64,000 nt of DNA from Acidobacteriota bacterium (GTDB taxonomy: Bacteria; Acidobacteriota; Blastocatellia; Pyrinomonadales; Pyrinomonadaceae). Below the pieces are notes generated by a model, which worked only from the letters and a program-made list of their open reading frames with translations, did not search any database and was not told the origin of the DNA. Each line of letters starts with the position of its first letter. Position 1 is the stretch's first letter. Shown in pieces: positions 26,251-35,248 of this stretch. The translations under genes were made by a program, and so were the position numbers. Location of the stretch: contig JADJBB010000025.1 of NCBI GenBank assembly GCA_016703965.1, forward strand, positions 1,007,501 through 1,071,500, read 5' to 3'.

Positions 26251-26841
26251 TGTTGTTCGATCCCCCAAATAGATTCAAGATGTAAATCCGCCCGCTTCTC
26301 AATTTAATTAAACGGCTCCGGACTGGACAAAATAGTGACTAAAAATTGCTAGACGATTTTGGTTGAGTATATAACTTTTTCATGCTATGTCAAGCTTGAG
26401 TGCCCTCCTGCCTTTGGTTTGCAGTGCGTAGAAAGATCTTCAAAAAGGGCGTCAATAAACCGCTCATTTACTAGTCCGGGCCGGGCCATCCGAGCCATCG
26501 AAAAAATCAGATTCCCAGCGTTCCGTTGGACCGAGAATACCCAGGATCGGGTTGCTCCGCTCATAACGCTTGTCCGGATCTATCTCCCCGTTTGAGAAGT
26601 TTAACTTTTTCGTGCATACTACGATTTCGAATATCACATACTTAAGAATAATCTGTACCAACTTCCTGGGATTTCGCATTTTGAATTCGCAAGCGCCTTC
26701 CGGCGTGCGGATGAATGTCGATGGTCAAAAACCAATATCCCGAGATGTCACGCCGTGAGCTCCATTTCCGATGTGGCTCCCGGATCTGACGGAACGACCT
26801 TTAGTAATCTTTCTGTACAAAAAACTAGGAGATCTATCACG
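26251..26841. other. Divergent intergenic region without a convincing gene
   Basis: Between the surface-protein gene and the metalloprotease gene. Open frames here (for example 26464-26679 minus) lack a ribosome site and a recognisable product. The region must hold promoters for both directions. AT-rich stretches near 26325-26390 and 26600-26650 are candidates, but no box pair is clear enough to call. Confidence 0.5.
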
Positions 26842-27675
26842 ATGAGAGGAACCTCGATACGAATTTTGCTGATGGCCCTGATCCTGGGCTCGTCGGCTAT
26901 GTTTATTTTTGCCCAGGATCCGCCGCCTGATACGCCTGCGGTTCCCGGTGGAGCCCGGCCCGGTGCGGGCGGAGCTTCCCAAGACCCACAGCCTTACGAG
27001 AAGGTTATTACCAAGGATGCCAAGACCAAAAAGGGCCTTTTTGCTGTACATCAGATCAAGGATAAGTACTTTTACGAGATCCCTAAAACGGAACTCGGCA
27101 AAGACCTTCTCTGGGTCACGCAGATCGCCAAAACGACGCTCGGTGTTGGCTATGGCGGCCAGGCTCTCGGCAGCCGCGTGGTTCGGTGGGAGCGTTTGGA
27201 CAACAAGATCTTTCTTCGCGGCGTCAACTTCTCGGTCGTTGCCGATCCGAGCAACCCGGTCGCTCAGGCTGTGGCAGATTCGAATAACAGCCCGATCATA
27301 ATGTCGTTCAACGTAGCGGCATGGGGACCGGACGAAGCGGCCGTGATCGATGTCACGCGGCTGTTCAGCACCGACGTTTTTGAGTTCAGTGCCAGACAGA
27401 GACTGAATGCTACGGCACTCGACGCCACGCGTTCTTACATCGAACGCGTAACTCCCTTCCCTACAAATATCGAAGCCGAATCGTCCATGACCTACACACG
27501 GGCGGCTCCTCCGGCAGGTGCCGGCGGCGGAGCTCCGGGTGGTGCACAGGCGGGCGGAATGAATCCGGGAAGCGCAACCGTAGTACTGCATTACAGCATG
27601 GTCAAACTACCGGAAAATCCTATGATGCCGCGTCTATTTGATGAGCGTCGGCTACTTTTCACAGTCGCAATATGA
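26842..27675 (+). CDS. DUF5117-type zinc-metalloprotease, N-terminal part (frameshifted)
   Basis: Starts at ATG 26842 with AGGAG at 26827-26831. A signal peptide (MRGTSIRILLMALILGSSAMFIFA) is followed by a Pro/Gly-rich linker, then the conserved GLFAVHQIKDKYFYEIPKTELGKDLLWVTQIAKT and the DUF5117 beta domain. The frame stays in family register to MPRLFDER (27640-27648), then runs 9 codons in the wrong frame to a stop. The remainder, including the zinc site, continues in another frame from 27647. See the following entry. Confidence 0.85.
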   Translation: MRGTSIRILLMALILGSSAMFIFAQDPPPDTPAVPGGARPGAGGASQDPQPYEKVITKDAKTKKGLFAVHQIKDKYFYEIPKTELGKDLLWVTQIAKTTLGVGYGGQALGSRVVRWERLDNKIFLRGVNFSVVADPSNPVAQAVADSNNSPIIMSFNVAAWGPDEAAVIDVTRLFSTDVFEFSARQRLNATALDATRSYIERVTPFPTNIEAESSMTYTRAAPPAGAGGGAPGGAQAGGMNPGSATVVLHYSMVKLPENPMMPRLFDERRLLFTVAI

Positions 27676-29464
27676 CTATGGCCGCGACGAGCATAAAGCT
27701 CCGGAAACTACGTACATCCGCCGCTGGCGTCTCGAAAAGAAAGACCCCAATGCCGAAATGTCCGAGCCGGTGAAACAGATCGTTTACTACATCGACTCGG
27801 CGACGCCGGTAAAATGGCGTCCTTACATGATCCGCGGCGTGGAAAAATGGCAGAAAGCTTTTGAGGCTGCCGGCTTCAAGAACGCCATTATTGCCAAGAT
27901 CGCCCCGACCAAAAAGGAAAATCCTGATTTCAGCCCCGAAGACGCCCGATACTCGGTCATCCGCTGGCTGCCTTCGACTACTGAAAATGCTTCGGGCCCG
28001 CACGTCGCTGACCCGAGAACCGGTGAGATCCTCGAATCAGACATCCAGTTCTATCACAACATCATGAACCTCCAGCGTTCATGGTATTTCCTGCAAGCCG
28101 GAGCCCTGGACAAACGTGCCCAGACATTCCCTATGCCGGACGAACTCATGGGCGTTCTGCTCGAATACGTTGCGGCTCATGAGGTCGGCCACACGCTTGG
28201 CTTCCAGCACAATATGAAAGCCAGCTCGACCTATCCACAGGACAAGGTCCGCGATCCGGCTTGGGTCAAGAAAATGGGCCACACGCCGACCCTGATGGAC
28301 TATTCGCGTTTCAATTACGTCGCACAACCTGAAGACGGCATCGCTATTGACGATCTCGTCCCCGGCATCGGGCCGTACGATGAATTTGCGACCATGTGGG
28401 GCTACAAGCCAATTCCGGGAGCAAAAACCCCGGATGCTGAGAAGCCAACGCTTAATCAGTGGGCAAAACTGCAGGATGCGACCCCGTGGCTGCGTTTCTC
28501 GACCGATGGAGCCAGCGGCAGCGACCCGGGCGAACTTACCGAAGCCGTCGGTGATGCCGATGCGGTCAAGTCTTCGGGCCTAGGCCTCAAGAATCTGCAG
28601 CGCATTTCAAAAATGCTGGTAAACACCACGACCGCAACGCAGAACGGCGAGCCTTACAATGACCTTGCCGAACTCTACGGCCGTATGCTTGGCCAGTGGA
28701 CGCTCGAGATGAACCACGTCGCCGCGATCGTCGGCGGATTCAATTCGCAGCAGAAACATATCGGACAGCCTGGGCCGAAGTTCACACTGGTTCCCAAGGC
28801 AAAACAGGCTGAAGCAGTTAAATTCCTTAACGACAATGCTATCGCAACCCCGATGTGGGCGATCGACAAGGACATCCTGCGTAAGATCGAGCCGATCGGT
28901 GCTCTGAACCGTGTTCGAAATGCTCAAAACAGCGTCCTCAACAACCTTATGTCGAGCACGCGTTTCGCACGCCTGATCGAACAGCAGGCTCTGGACGGAG
29001 CGGATGCCTACAGTGCTCCGGAATTCCTGGCTGACCTTCGCAACGGTGTGTTCAGCGAAATGAATTCCGCGTCGCCGGTGATCGATGCCTATCGCCGCAA
29101 TCTGCAGCGTGCATATCTCGACATCGCCAACAACAAGCTGAACGCTCCGGCGGCAACCGTTCCACAGGGATTACCTGCTTCGTTTGCAGGAATGTTCATG
29201 ACGAGCGGTGACGAAAAGGCGTTCTACCGTGCCGAGCTGAAAACCATCAGCGCGATGGCCGGTGCTGCGTACGCCAAGTCGAAAGACAAAGCAACGCGTG
29301 CCCATCTCGATGCGGTCCGCGATCAGATCTCGAAGATCCTCAACCCCAACTACTCCGGCGTCGGTGCCTCAGCAGGCACGCAGTCACGTTCGGCGATGGA
29401 GGTTCTGGAACTCTTCCTTAAAGACTCTGATAGCTGCTTCCCTGACTACATCATCAAACCGTAG
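27638..29464 (+). CDS. DUF5117-type zinc-metalloprotease, catalytic part (frameshifted)
   Basis: This part continues the same protein at VGYFSQSQYDYG (from 27647). VGYF normally follows DER directly, so a small indel, such as loss of one GT from CGTGTCGG, splits the gene. The metzincin-type zinc motif HEVGHTLGFQH is intact, followed by the MxxSxM-like region LMDYSRFNYVAQPEDG. The C-terminal half is the DUF4953-like helical part. Joined, the protein has about 870 residues, normal for this secreted family. A terminator follows the stop. Confidence 0.85.
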   Translation: MMSVGYFSQSQYDYGRDEHKAPETTYIRRWRLEKKDPNAEMSEPVKQIVYYIDSATPVKWRPYMIRGVEKWQKAFEAAGFKNAIIAKIAPTKKENPDFSPEDARYSVIRWLPSTTENASGPHVADPRTGEILESDIQFYHNIMNLQRSWYFLQAGALDKRAQTFPMPDELMGVLLEYVAAHEVGHTLGFQHNMKASSTYPQDKVRDPAWVKKMGHTPTLMDYSRFNYVAQPEDGIAIDDLVPGIGPYDEFATMWGYKPIPGAKTPDAEKPTLNQWAKLQDATPWLRFSTDGASGSDPGELTEAVGDADAVKSSGLGLKNLQRISKMLVNTTTATQNGEPYNDLAELYGRMLGQWTLEMNHVAAIVGGFNSQQKHIGQPGPKFTLVPKAKQAEAVKFLNDNAIATPMWAIDKDILRKIEPIGALNRVRNAQNSVLNNLMSSTRFARLIEQQALDGADAYSAPEFLADLRNGVFSEMNSASPVIDAYRRNLQRAYLDIANNKLNAPAATVPQGLPASFAGMFMTSGDEKAFYRAELKTISAMAGAAYAKSKDKATRAHLDAVRDQISKILNPNYSGVGASAGTQSRSAMEVLELFLKDSDSCFPDYIIKP

Positions 29465-29486
29465 TTTCGGAACGTAGATAAAACTC

Positions 29487-29519
29487 AAAAAGGACAGCTC
29501 GCGAGGGCTGTCCTTTTTT
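29487..29519 (+). terminator. Intrinsic terminator after the metalloprotease gene
   Basis: AAAAAGGACAGC pairs with GCTGTCCTTTTTT around an 8-base loop, 22 bases past the stop codon. Confidence 0.93.
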
Positions 29520-29903
29520 GCAATTTTTCGTCAAGGAACGGTCTTTTCAAAAAGATCATTTCGTGTAAAAACAACGGTCACTAAAATTAGCACACTAATA
29601 ATGTGAATCGTTTCACACTTTTTGTGAAACAGCCATGTTTACTGGCCGACAAACGCATAAACACCCCGATTGGTCACAGGAACCGCCCAGTCTATCAACG
29701 AAAAACAGCCTCATTGGTAGAGGTAAATACGAGATAGGTCGAACGTTTTTAGGCGTCCTGAAATTCGACCAAACTGATTGGAACAAAAGTGTATCTATTG
29801 CCTCACCGTGACTCAAGTTCAATCATGTTTACGATTGACAGCGATGGTAAGCTATTTAACTATTATCCTGCATCCAGACGATGGCTTTTGGTGCCTTAAA
29901 TTG
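29520..29903. other. Intergenic region with a GTGAA/TTTCAC dyad
   Basis: No gene is supported. GTGAATCGTTTCAC (29602-29615) is an odd-spaced dyad and is followed by another TGTGAAAC (29620-29627), giving three related half-sites in 26 bases. It could be an operator for the membrane protein gene downstream. This is a weak call. Confidence 0.3.
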
Positions 29904-30637
29904 ATGAGTGAAATAACGGCAGTTTCCACTCCGGCTAAGAGAAACCGGTACTTTTTTGCAGCATCGCTGATAGCTCTGGCGTTCGCGTTGATCGGATTCC
30001 TTAAGACCTTTTTATTCCTAAGATGTACGGCGTGTTCGAGGCTCCGCCGGTTATCTATATTCACGGCGGATTGCTTTTTCTGTGGGCGGCATTTTTTGTC
30101 GTACAGGCCTTTTTGATCCGTAAGAGAAAGCTCAAATATCATCGGTTGCTCGGTTTAGGAAGCGTTGTTCTCGTTTCAGGAGTCGCTTTCTCGACAATGG
30201 CTGTCGGGGTTTACGTCATGAAACGCGATCTGGCTCTTGGTCTTGGCGAGATCGCAACTTCATCTCTGGTCGGGACCTTTACGACGCCGATCGTATTTCT
30301 AATATTCGTTGCTGCGGGAATTTACTATCGTCGGAAACCGGAGATTCACAAACGGCTTATGCTGCTCGCCATGATCACCATCATGTGGCCTGCGTTTTTC
30401 AGATTTAGACATTATTTTCCCGGTGTCTCGAACCCGGAGCTAATTTTCGGAGTATTGCTGCCCAACAGCATGACGCTAATTGTAATGTGCTGGGAGAAAC
30501 TTACCGTCGGACGTATCAGCCCGGTTTACCTTTTCGCGGGCACGGCTCTATTTATCGAGAATCTAGCGGAAAACCTCCTCTTTGATTCACCCGCATGGCG
30601 GTGCGTCGCGCATTGGCTCGCCGGCTTTTTTGTTTAA
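29904..30637 (+). CDS. Multi-span membrane protein (frameshifted at about 30013)
   Basis: The first part (29904-30010) reads KRNRYFFAASLIALAFALIGFLKTF, one helix. The second frame (30014-30637) continues PKMYGVFEAPPVIYIHGGLLFLWAAFFV and five or six more helices, including KYHRLLGLGS and KPEIHKRLMLLAMI. Both belong to one family of small membrane proteins with an 'APP...HGxLF' signature in the first loop. One more T in the T-run at 30009-30013 would join them as KTFFIPKMYGV. An annotator not joining them would start at ATG 30023. Function unknown. Confidence 0.75.
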
Positions 30638-30718
30638 ATGCGAACTATTTAGATCTAAGGCGAAGTTCACCCTTTGTCTCGTTTTGCACAAAAACGGTTT
30701 GGGTTTAGAATGCTCGTC

Positions 30719-30958
30719 ATGGAGCTATCATTGGAGGAGATCGGAAAGATCATTTTGCATCTTGACGCTCGGGTTCAGGATGATGATTCGGCGGCGGAGC
30801 TGCCGGAATTGACACCTGAGGACGAAGCGATACTCGAACGTGCCTGGCGTGTACTAGCCGCCGTACGCGAACCGCCGGCCGTGTCGGCGACGATGTCGGA
30901 CGAGGAAACAATGCGGCTTTTCGGTCTTGGCGAGCAAAAAAGTCAGCACGCTTTGTAA
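30719..30958 (+). CDS. Small acidic protein of unknown function
   Basis: 79 residues from ATG 30719 (an ATG at 30710 and a longer frame from 30674 also exist). It is helical and acidic, with MELSLEEIGKIILHLDARV at the start and an end containing MRLFGLGEQ. No signal or membrane span. A strong terminator follows at 31046. I do not recognise a family. Confidence 0.45.
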   Translation: MELSLEEIGKIILHLDARVQDDDSAAELPELTPEDEAILERAWRVLAAVREPPAVSATMSDEETMRLFGLGEQKSQHAL

Positions 30959-31045
30959 CCCATCGCACAGAGTCTGGATCCGAGTTTAGTTAAGCTTTTC
31001 CTGATTGGAAGTCATCCGATCAGGACTATCGGCACGATAGGAGCA

Positions 31046-31086
31046 AAGACGGCCACCGTTTCTAGCTGCGGTGGCCGTCTTATTTT
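31046..31086 (+). terminator. Intrinsic terminator
   Basis: A 13-bp stem (31046-31058 with 31069-31081) is followed by TATTTT. It ends the small acidic protein gene and isolates the M3 peptidase gene. Confidence 0.85.
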
Positions 31087-31230
31087 GTCTGAAAGTGCGA
31101 GCGTCGAGGTAGCGGGACATGGGACAGTCAACCTTTTACGATGGCTGGGCGTCAAAACGAAGCAATTTGTCCGGCGTGCCGCGGAGCGGTATATTCAAAG
31201 GCGTGGACGTTTATTCAGGAGATCACCTAG

Positions 31231-33381
31231 ATGAAGAAGACCTTGTATTTTGCCGCGATCGCAGCCATCGCTGCCGGCGTTGTTTTTATGGGAACTAACA
31301 AAGAACGTACTGTCACAGCCGCTGCTGCTGCCGCTAACCCTTTGACCGAGAAATGGACCGGGCCGTTTGGCGGGCTTCCGCCTTTTGACAAGGTAAAGAT
31401 ATCGGATCTCAAACCGGCGCTTGAAACCGCGATGGAAGAGAACCTTTTTGAGGTCGCAGCGATCGCAAATCAGTCTGAACCGCCGACATTTGAAAACACG
31501 ATCGTCGCGCTGGAGAAAACCGGGCAAACGCTGGATCGGGTAAGCACCATTTACGGGATCTGGACGACCAGCATGAGCAATGATGAGTTTAGCAAGGTCG
31601 AGACCGAAATGGACCCAAAACTCGCCGGGCATTACGACAAGATCACGCAGAACGAAAAGCTCTTCAAACGCATCGAGGCGGTTTACAACGACAAAAACAG
31701 GTCAAAATTGACCGCCGAACAGCAGCGGCTCTCGTGGCTCTATTACACGAACTTTGTTAGGGCAGGTGCGAAACTTGACGCGGCCAAAAAGGCGCGACTT
31801 TCCGAGATAAATCAGGCCCTCGCCGGGCACTTTACCAAGTTCAGCCAGAATCTTTTGGGCGATGAGACGCAGGTTTATATGACGCTCGATTCCGAAGCCG
31901 ACCTTGCCGGATTGCCGCAGGCTTTGAAAGATGCGGCGGCTTCGGCGGCAGTTTCGAAAAAAGTTCCGGGCAAATGGGTGATCAGAAACACGCGCTCGTC
32001 GATCGATCCGTTTTTGACGTATTCGAGCCGCCGCGACCTGCGTGAAAAGGCGTGGAAGATGTACGTAAATCGCGGCGACAACGGCGACGCCCGCGACAAC
32101 AACGGCATTATTCCTGAGATCCTGAAACTAAGATTCGAACGTGCCCAACTACTCGGCTACAAAACCCACGCCCAATGGCGGCTCGAAAATGCGATGGCGA
32201 AAACGCCCGAAAACGCCATGAAGCTAATGGAAGGCGTCTGGCCCGCCGCAATCGCTCGCGTCAAGGAAGAGGTCGCCGACATGCAGACGCTCGCGGATAA
32301 AGAAGGTGCTAAGATCAAGGTCGAACCGTGGGATTACCGATTCTATATGGAAAAGGTCCGAAAGGACCGTTACGATTTGGATCAGAACGAAGTCTCAAAA
32401 TACCTGCAGCTCGACAAGATCCGTGAAGCGATGTTCTGGATGGCAGGCGAGCTGTTCAATTTTACGTTCACGCCTATGTCCGGCGTAGCGGTATTCCATC
32501 CAGACGTGACGGTCTATGAGGTCAAGGACAAGACGACCGGCAAGCATGTTGGCGTATGGTACTTCGACCCATACGCCCGCGATGGCAAGCGTTCGGGAGC
32601 GTGGATGAATGCCTACCGTAATCAATACCGCATCAACGGCGACGTCATGACGATCGTTTCGAACAACGCGAACTTTGTAAAAGGAAATCCGGGCGAACCG
32701 GTACTGATATCGTGGGATGATGCCGAGACGATGTTCCACGAATTTGGCCACGCCTTGCACGGGCTTTCGTCAAACGTGACGTATCCGAGTCTGTCGGGAA
32801 CGAATGTGGCAAGAGATTATGTCGAGTTCCCTTCGCAGATCCTTGAGCATTGGGTCTCGACACCCGAGGTTCTAGGCAAATTTTCACTGCATTACCAGAC
32901 CGGAAAGCCGATCCCGGCCGAACTCGTTGCGAAGATAAAGAAGGCTGATACGTTCAATCAAGGTTTCGCAACGACCGAATACCTCTCGAGTGCCCTTGTC
33001 GACATGAAACTCCACCTCGCGGGCGGAGCGACGATCGACGCGGATAAGTTTGAGAAAGACACGCTCGCTGCTCTTGGAATGCCGGGCGAATTGGTTATGC
33101 GTCACCGAACGCCGCAATTTGGACACGTGTTTGCGAACGATGGTTATTCCGCCGGATATTACAGCTATCTTTGGTCGGATGTCCTGACCGCGGATGCGTA
33201 CGGGGCCTTTGCCGAAGCCGGCGGACCGTATGACAAGAAGGTCGGTGAGCGTTTGAAGAAGTTTATCTTCTCAGTCGGCAACACGATCGACCCGGCGGAA
33301 GCGTACCGAAATTTCCGCGGACGCGACCCAAATGTCGATGCATTGATGATCAAACGCGGATTTCCGGTGAATAAGAAATGA
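31231..33381 (+). CDS. M3-family oligopeptidase (dipeptidyl carboxypeptidase Dcp-like), secreted
   Basis: 716 residues. The N-terminus (KKTLYFAAIAAIAAGVVFM) is a signal peptide or anchor. NPLTEKWTGPFGGLPPFDKVK is the usual M3 opening. The zinc motif is FHEFGHALHG, followed by the downstream glutamate region (YVEFPSQILEHW) and the substrate tyrosine/histidine stretch MRHRTPQFGHVFANDGYSAGYYSYLW. It cleaves peptides, probably in the periplasm. AGGAG about 8 bases before ATG supports the start. A terminator follows. Confidence 0.93.
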   Translation: MKKTLYFAAIAAIAAGVVFMGTNKERTVTAAAAAANPLTEKWTGPFGGLPPFDKVKISDLKPALETAMEENLFEVAAIANQSEPPTFENTIVALEKTGQTLDRVSTIYGIWTTSMSNDEFSKVETEMDPKLAGHYDKITQNEKLFKRIEAVYNDKNRSKLTAEQQRLSWLYYTNFVRAGAKLDAAKKARLSEINQALAGHFTKFSQNLLGDETQVYMTLDSEADLAGLPQALKDAAASAAVSKKVPGKWVIRNTRSSIDPFLTYSSRRDLREKAWKMYVNRGDNGDARDNNGIIPEILKLRFERAQLLGYKTHAQWRLENAMAKTPENAMKLMEGVWPAAIARVKEEVADMQTLADKEGAKIKVEPWDYRFYMEKVRKDRYDLDQNEVSKYLQLDKIREAMFWMAGELFNFTFTPMSGVAVFHPDVTVYEVKDKTTGKHVGVWYFDPYARDGKRSGAWMNAYRNQYRINGDVMTIVSNNANFVKGNPGEPVLISWDDAETMFHEFGHALHGLSSNVTYPSLSGTNVARDYVEFPSQILEHWVSTPEVLGKFSLHYQTGKPIPAELVAKIKKADTFNQGFATTEYLSSALVDMKLHLAGGATIDADKFEKDTLAALGMPGELVMRHRTPQFGHVFANDGYSAGYYSYLWSDVLTADAYGAFAEAGGPYDKKVGERLKKFIFSVGNTIDPAEAYRNFRGRDPNVDALMIKRGFPVNKK

Positions 33382-33405
33382 TCTAATCGGATCGGCATAA
33401 ACAAG

Positions 33406-33434
33406 AAGCCTCGCGACAACTGCGGGGCTTTTTT
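33406..33434 (+). terminator. Intrinsic terminator after the M3 peptidase gene
   Basis: AAGCCTCGC (33406-33414) pairs with GCGGGGCTT (33422-33430, one G-T pair), followed by TTTT. The T-run touches the stop codon of the convergent CapA gene. Confidence 0.88.
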
Positions 33435-34503
33435 ATTTGATAGCGCCCGGGCGAAAGATCGGCTCGTTAACGCCGATCTTCCGCAATATCTCTTTTGTTT
33501 CGATCGCGGTTGCCTGTCTTGGAGCTCCTCGCTCGATGACGACAGGCAGTATTTCGATCTGATCTATCCGGGATCCGCGAATTGTCACTCGCAGCATCAA
33601 TCCCGTTCGAGTCTCACTCCATGGCTGGTCAAACACAAAATTGCCGAGCGAATAAAAGATAGGCTTCCCGCGATAGACCTGCATTGTCTGTACCCAATGC
33701 GGGTGTGCTCCGATCACAAGATCGGCACCGGCATCGAGGGCGGCTTGAGCAAAAGTGACCTGCGAGCGATTTGGCTTTCGAGTATATTCATCGCCGGCGT
33801 GCATTGTAACCACGACAAGGTCAGATCCATCTTTTGCCTGTAAGATCGAACGCTCCAAGAGCCTAAGATCCTCGACGCGGGCGACATGACCGTTGCGGGC
33901 TGTACCGCCGTCATTGAGCGTCGCATACGATGCTCCGATAAATGCGATCCGGATCCCATTCGCCTCGATCACCGCAGGCTGCCATGCTTCTTCCTGATCC
34001 TGGCCAACCCCGATGTGCCTGATACCTCGTTTCTCCAGAAAACCCAACGTGGATCTGAGGCCTTTCAGGCCTTGATCGAAAGCGTGGTTATTCGCTAGAT
34101 TGACTATCTTGAATTTGTAATTCACCAAGCCGTCGATATTGTCGGTTCTGGTATTGAATATCAGGCCTTTGCCCAGGTTGCGATCATTGCCGGAGATTGG
34201 GCACTCGAGATTACCAAAATTGAAATCCGACTTAAGGAGAATGTCATCAAGCTTTGTAAAAGGATATTCGGAGGAACCTGCTCGATCGATCGCCCTCGCG
34301 ACCCCGCGAGACAGCATGATATCCCCGACGGCAACGAAAGTCGCCGAACGATCAGCGGTTGGTGGTACCGTCGATTGATCCGTATTCCCGTGAACAGGAG
34401 CACTCTCGTAACGGCCGCCGACGCAGGATGACAAGACGAAGAGTACGCCGGCAAGGATCAGGCCAGCTAAAAAATAGGAGTACATCGGGAACCGGTTGAA
34501 CAT
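33433..34503 (-). CDS. CapA-family lipoprotein (poly-gamma-glutamate synthesis/metallophosphatase fold)
   Basis: 356 residues. The N-terminus has a lipobox (LAGVLFVLSSC). The PGA_cap domain shows VAVGDIMLSRGV (metal ligands), FGNLECPI, VNLANNHAFDQG (NNH), GASYATLND, VVTMHAGDEY and GADLVIGAHPHWVQ. Such proteins belong to capsule poly-glutamate systems or act as stand-alone metallophosphoesterases. No pgsB/pgsC is nearby, so the substrate is open. Confidence 0.88.
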   Translation of the reverse strand: MFNRFPMYSYFLAGLILAGVLFVLSSCVGGRYESAPVHGNTDQSTVPPTADRSATFVAVGDIMLSRGVARAIDRAGSSEYPFTKLDDILLKSDFNFGNLECPISGNDRNLGKGLIFNTRTDNIDGLVNYKFKIVNLANNHAFDQGLKGLRSTLGFLEKRGIRHIGVGQDQEEAWQPAVIEANGIRIAFIGASYATLNDGGTARNGHVARVEDLRLLERSILQAKDGSDLVVVTMHAGDEYTRKPNRSQVTFAQAALDAGADLVIGAHPHWVQTMQVYRGKPIFYSLGNFVFDQPWSETRTGLMLRVTIRGSRIDQIEILPVVIERGAPRQATAIETKEILRKIGVNEPIFRPGAIK

Positions 34504-34532
34504 TTACCTGACCTCCCGCCTTTCAGACAGCG

Positions 34533-35051
34533 TCAGTTTCGTGTCCAGTGGACGCGAGCTACTTTGTTCTCATGCGAAAAGTCATACACAGTTTTGCCGT
34601 CGTATGCTTTTTCCACTGCGTGGCCGAGTCGTTGGGCAAGATGCTCGGTCGTAGTTTCGATCACGAGTTTCCCATCCTCATCGTGGCGGTCCATGATCCG
34701 CGATAAAGGATTATCTTGAAGAGCATCCCGCGTTTCGTTGTCGATCAAACTATTGATCTCGTCGCGGTGCTTCGTGAGAAAATCACCGTCTAGTACGAAA
34801 TAACCGCCAACTACGCCCTGTTTTAACTGCTTGCACGCCGGGCAAGTGGTCTCTTTACCGGGACGCCAGTGTACGTGTTCGGACGTTTCTTTCGAATCGG
34901 ATCTCGCAACCCAGCGTTTATCCGTGTAGATCGCACCGCATTCGATGCAATGTGCGGTTCCAATGGATGAGTCGTGACTGCGATGTTCACCGCCCTCGTG
35001 ATCCACTCGTTTAGTAAATGTCTCGTTCGTATAGTGTTTCTTTGTCACCAT
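34533..35051 (-). CDS. Zinc-ribbon protein resembling the BCAM0308/NMD3-like family
   Basis: 172 residues from ATG 35051, chosen because GGAGG lies 5 bases before it; the longer frame starts at GTG 35063 inside that site. Two CxxC pairs (CIECGAIY at about 36-39 and CPACKQL at about 70-73) form a zinc ribbon. The second half (LVIETTTEHLAQRLGHAVEKAYDG) resembles the C-terminal domain of BCAM0308-type proteins. The role is unproved; related proteins are linked to stress or ribosome functions. Confidence 0.65.
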   Translation of the reverse strand: MVTKKHYTNETFTKRVDHEGGEHRSHDSSIGTAHCIECGAIYTDKRWVARSDSKETSEHVHWRPGKETTCPACKQLKQGVVGGYFVLDGDFLTKHRDEINSLIDNETRDALQDNPLSRIMDRHDEDGKLVIETTTEHLAQRLGHAVEKAYDGKTVYDFSHENKVARVHWTRN

Positions 35052-35055
35052 AACA

Positions 35056-35063
35056 ACCTCCAC
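35056..35063 (-). promoter_or_regulatory. Ribosome binding site deciding the zinc-ribbon protein start
   Basis: Minus strand GGTGGAGG, five bases before ATG 35051. The overlapping GTG at 35063 is part of the site, so the ATG is the true start. Confidence 0.75.
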
Positions 35064-35248
35064 CTTTGGATCGAATCATCGATCAAAGGATTCATTTCAA
35101 CCTCTAACATCTTCTTGTTGGCAAGAGTTATGCCAGACTGAAATCTGTCCGAAGACCAGAGAAATGGACACTATGGATCAATGATGAACAAAAAAGGGGC
35201 TATAGACTGCGAGAATTCGCGGCGAACGCGGGAATTCGCATTGGTAGA

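Noticed and set aside
26725..27591. Long minus-strand open frame (288 codons) opposite the metalloprotease gene
   Set aside because: It lies wholly antisense to a well-supported gene, is rich in Arg, Ser and Gly as expected of a shadow frame, and has no recognisable motif or ribosome site.
27636..27662. Programmed ribosomal frameshift in the metalloprotease
   Set aside because: No slippery heptamer or downstream pseudoknot is evident at the junction, and a lost GT explains it more simply.
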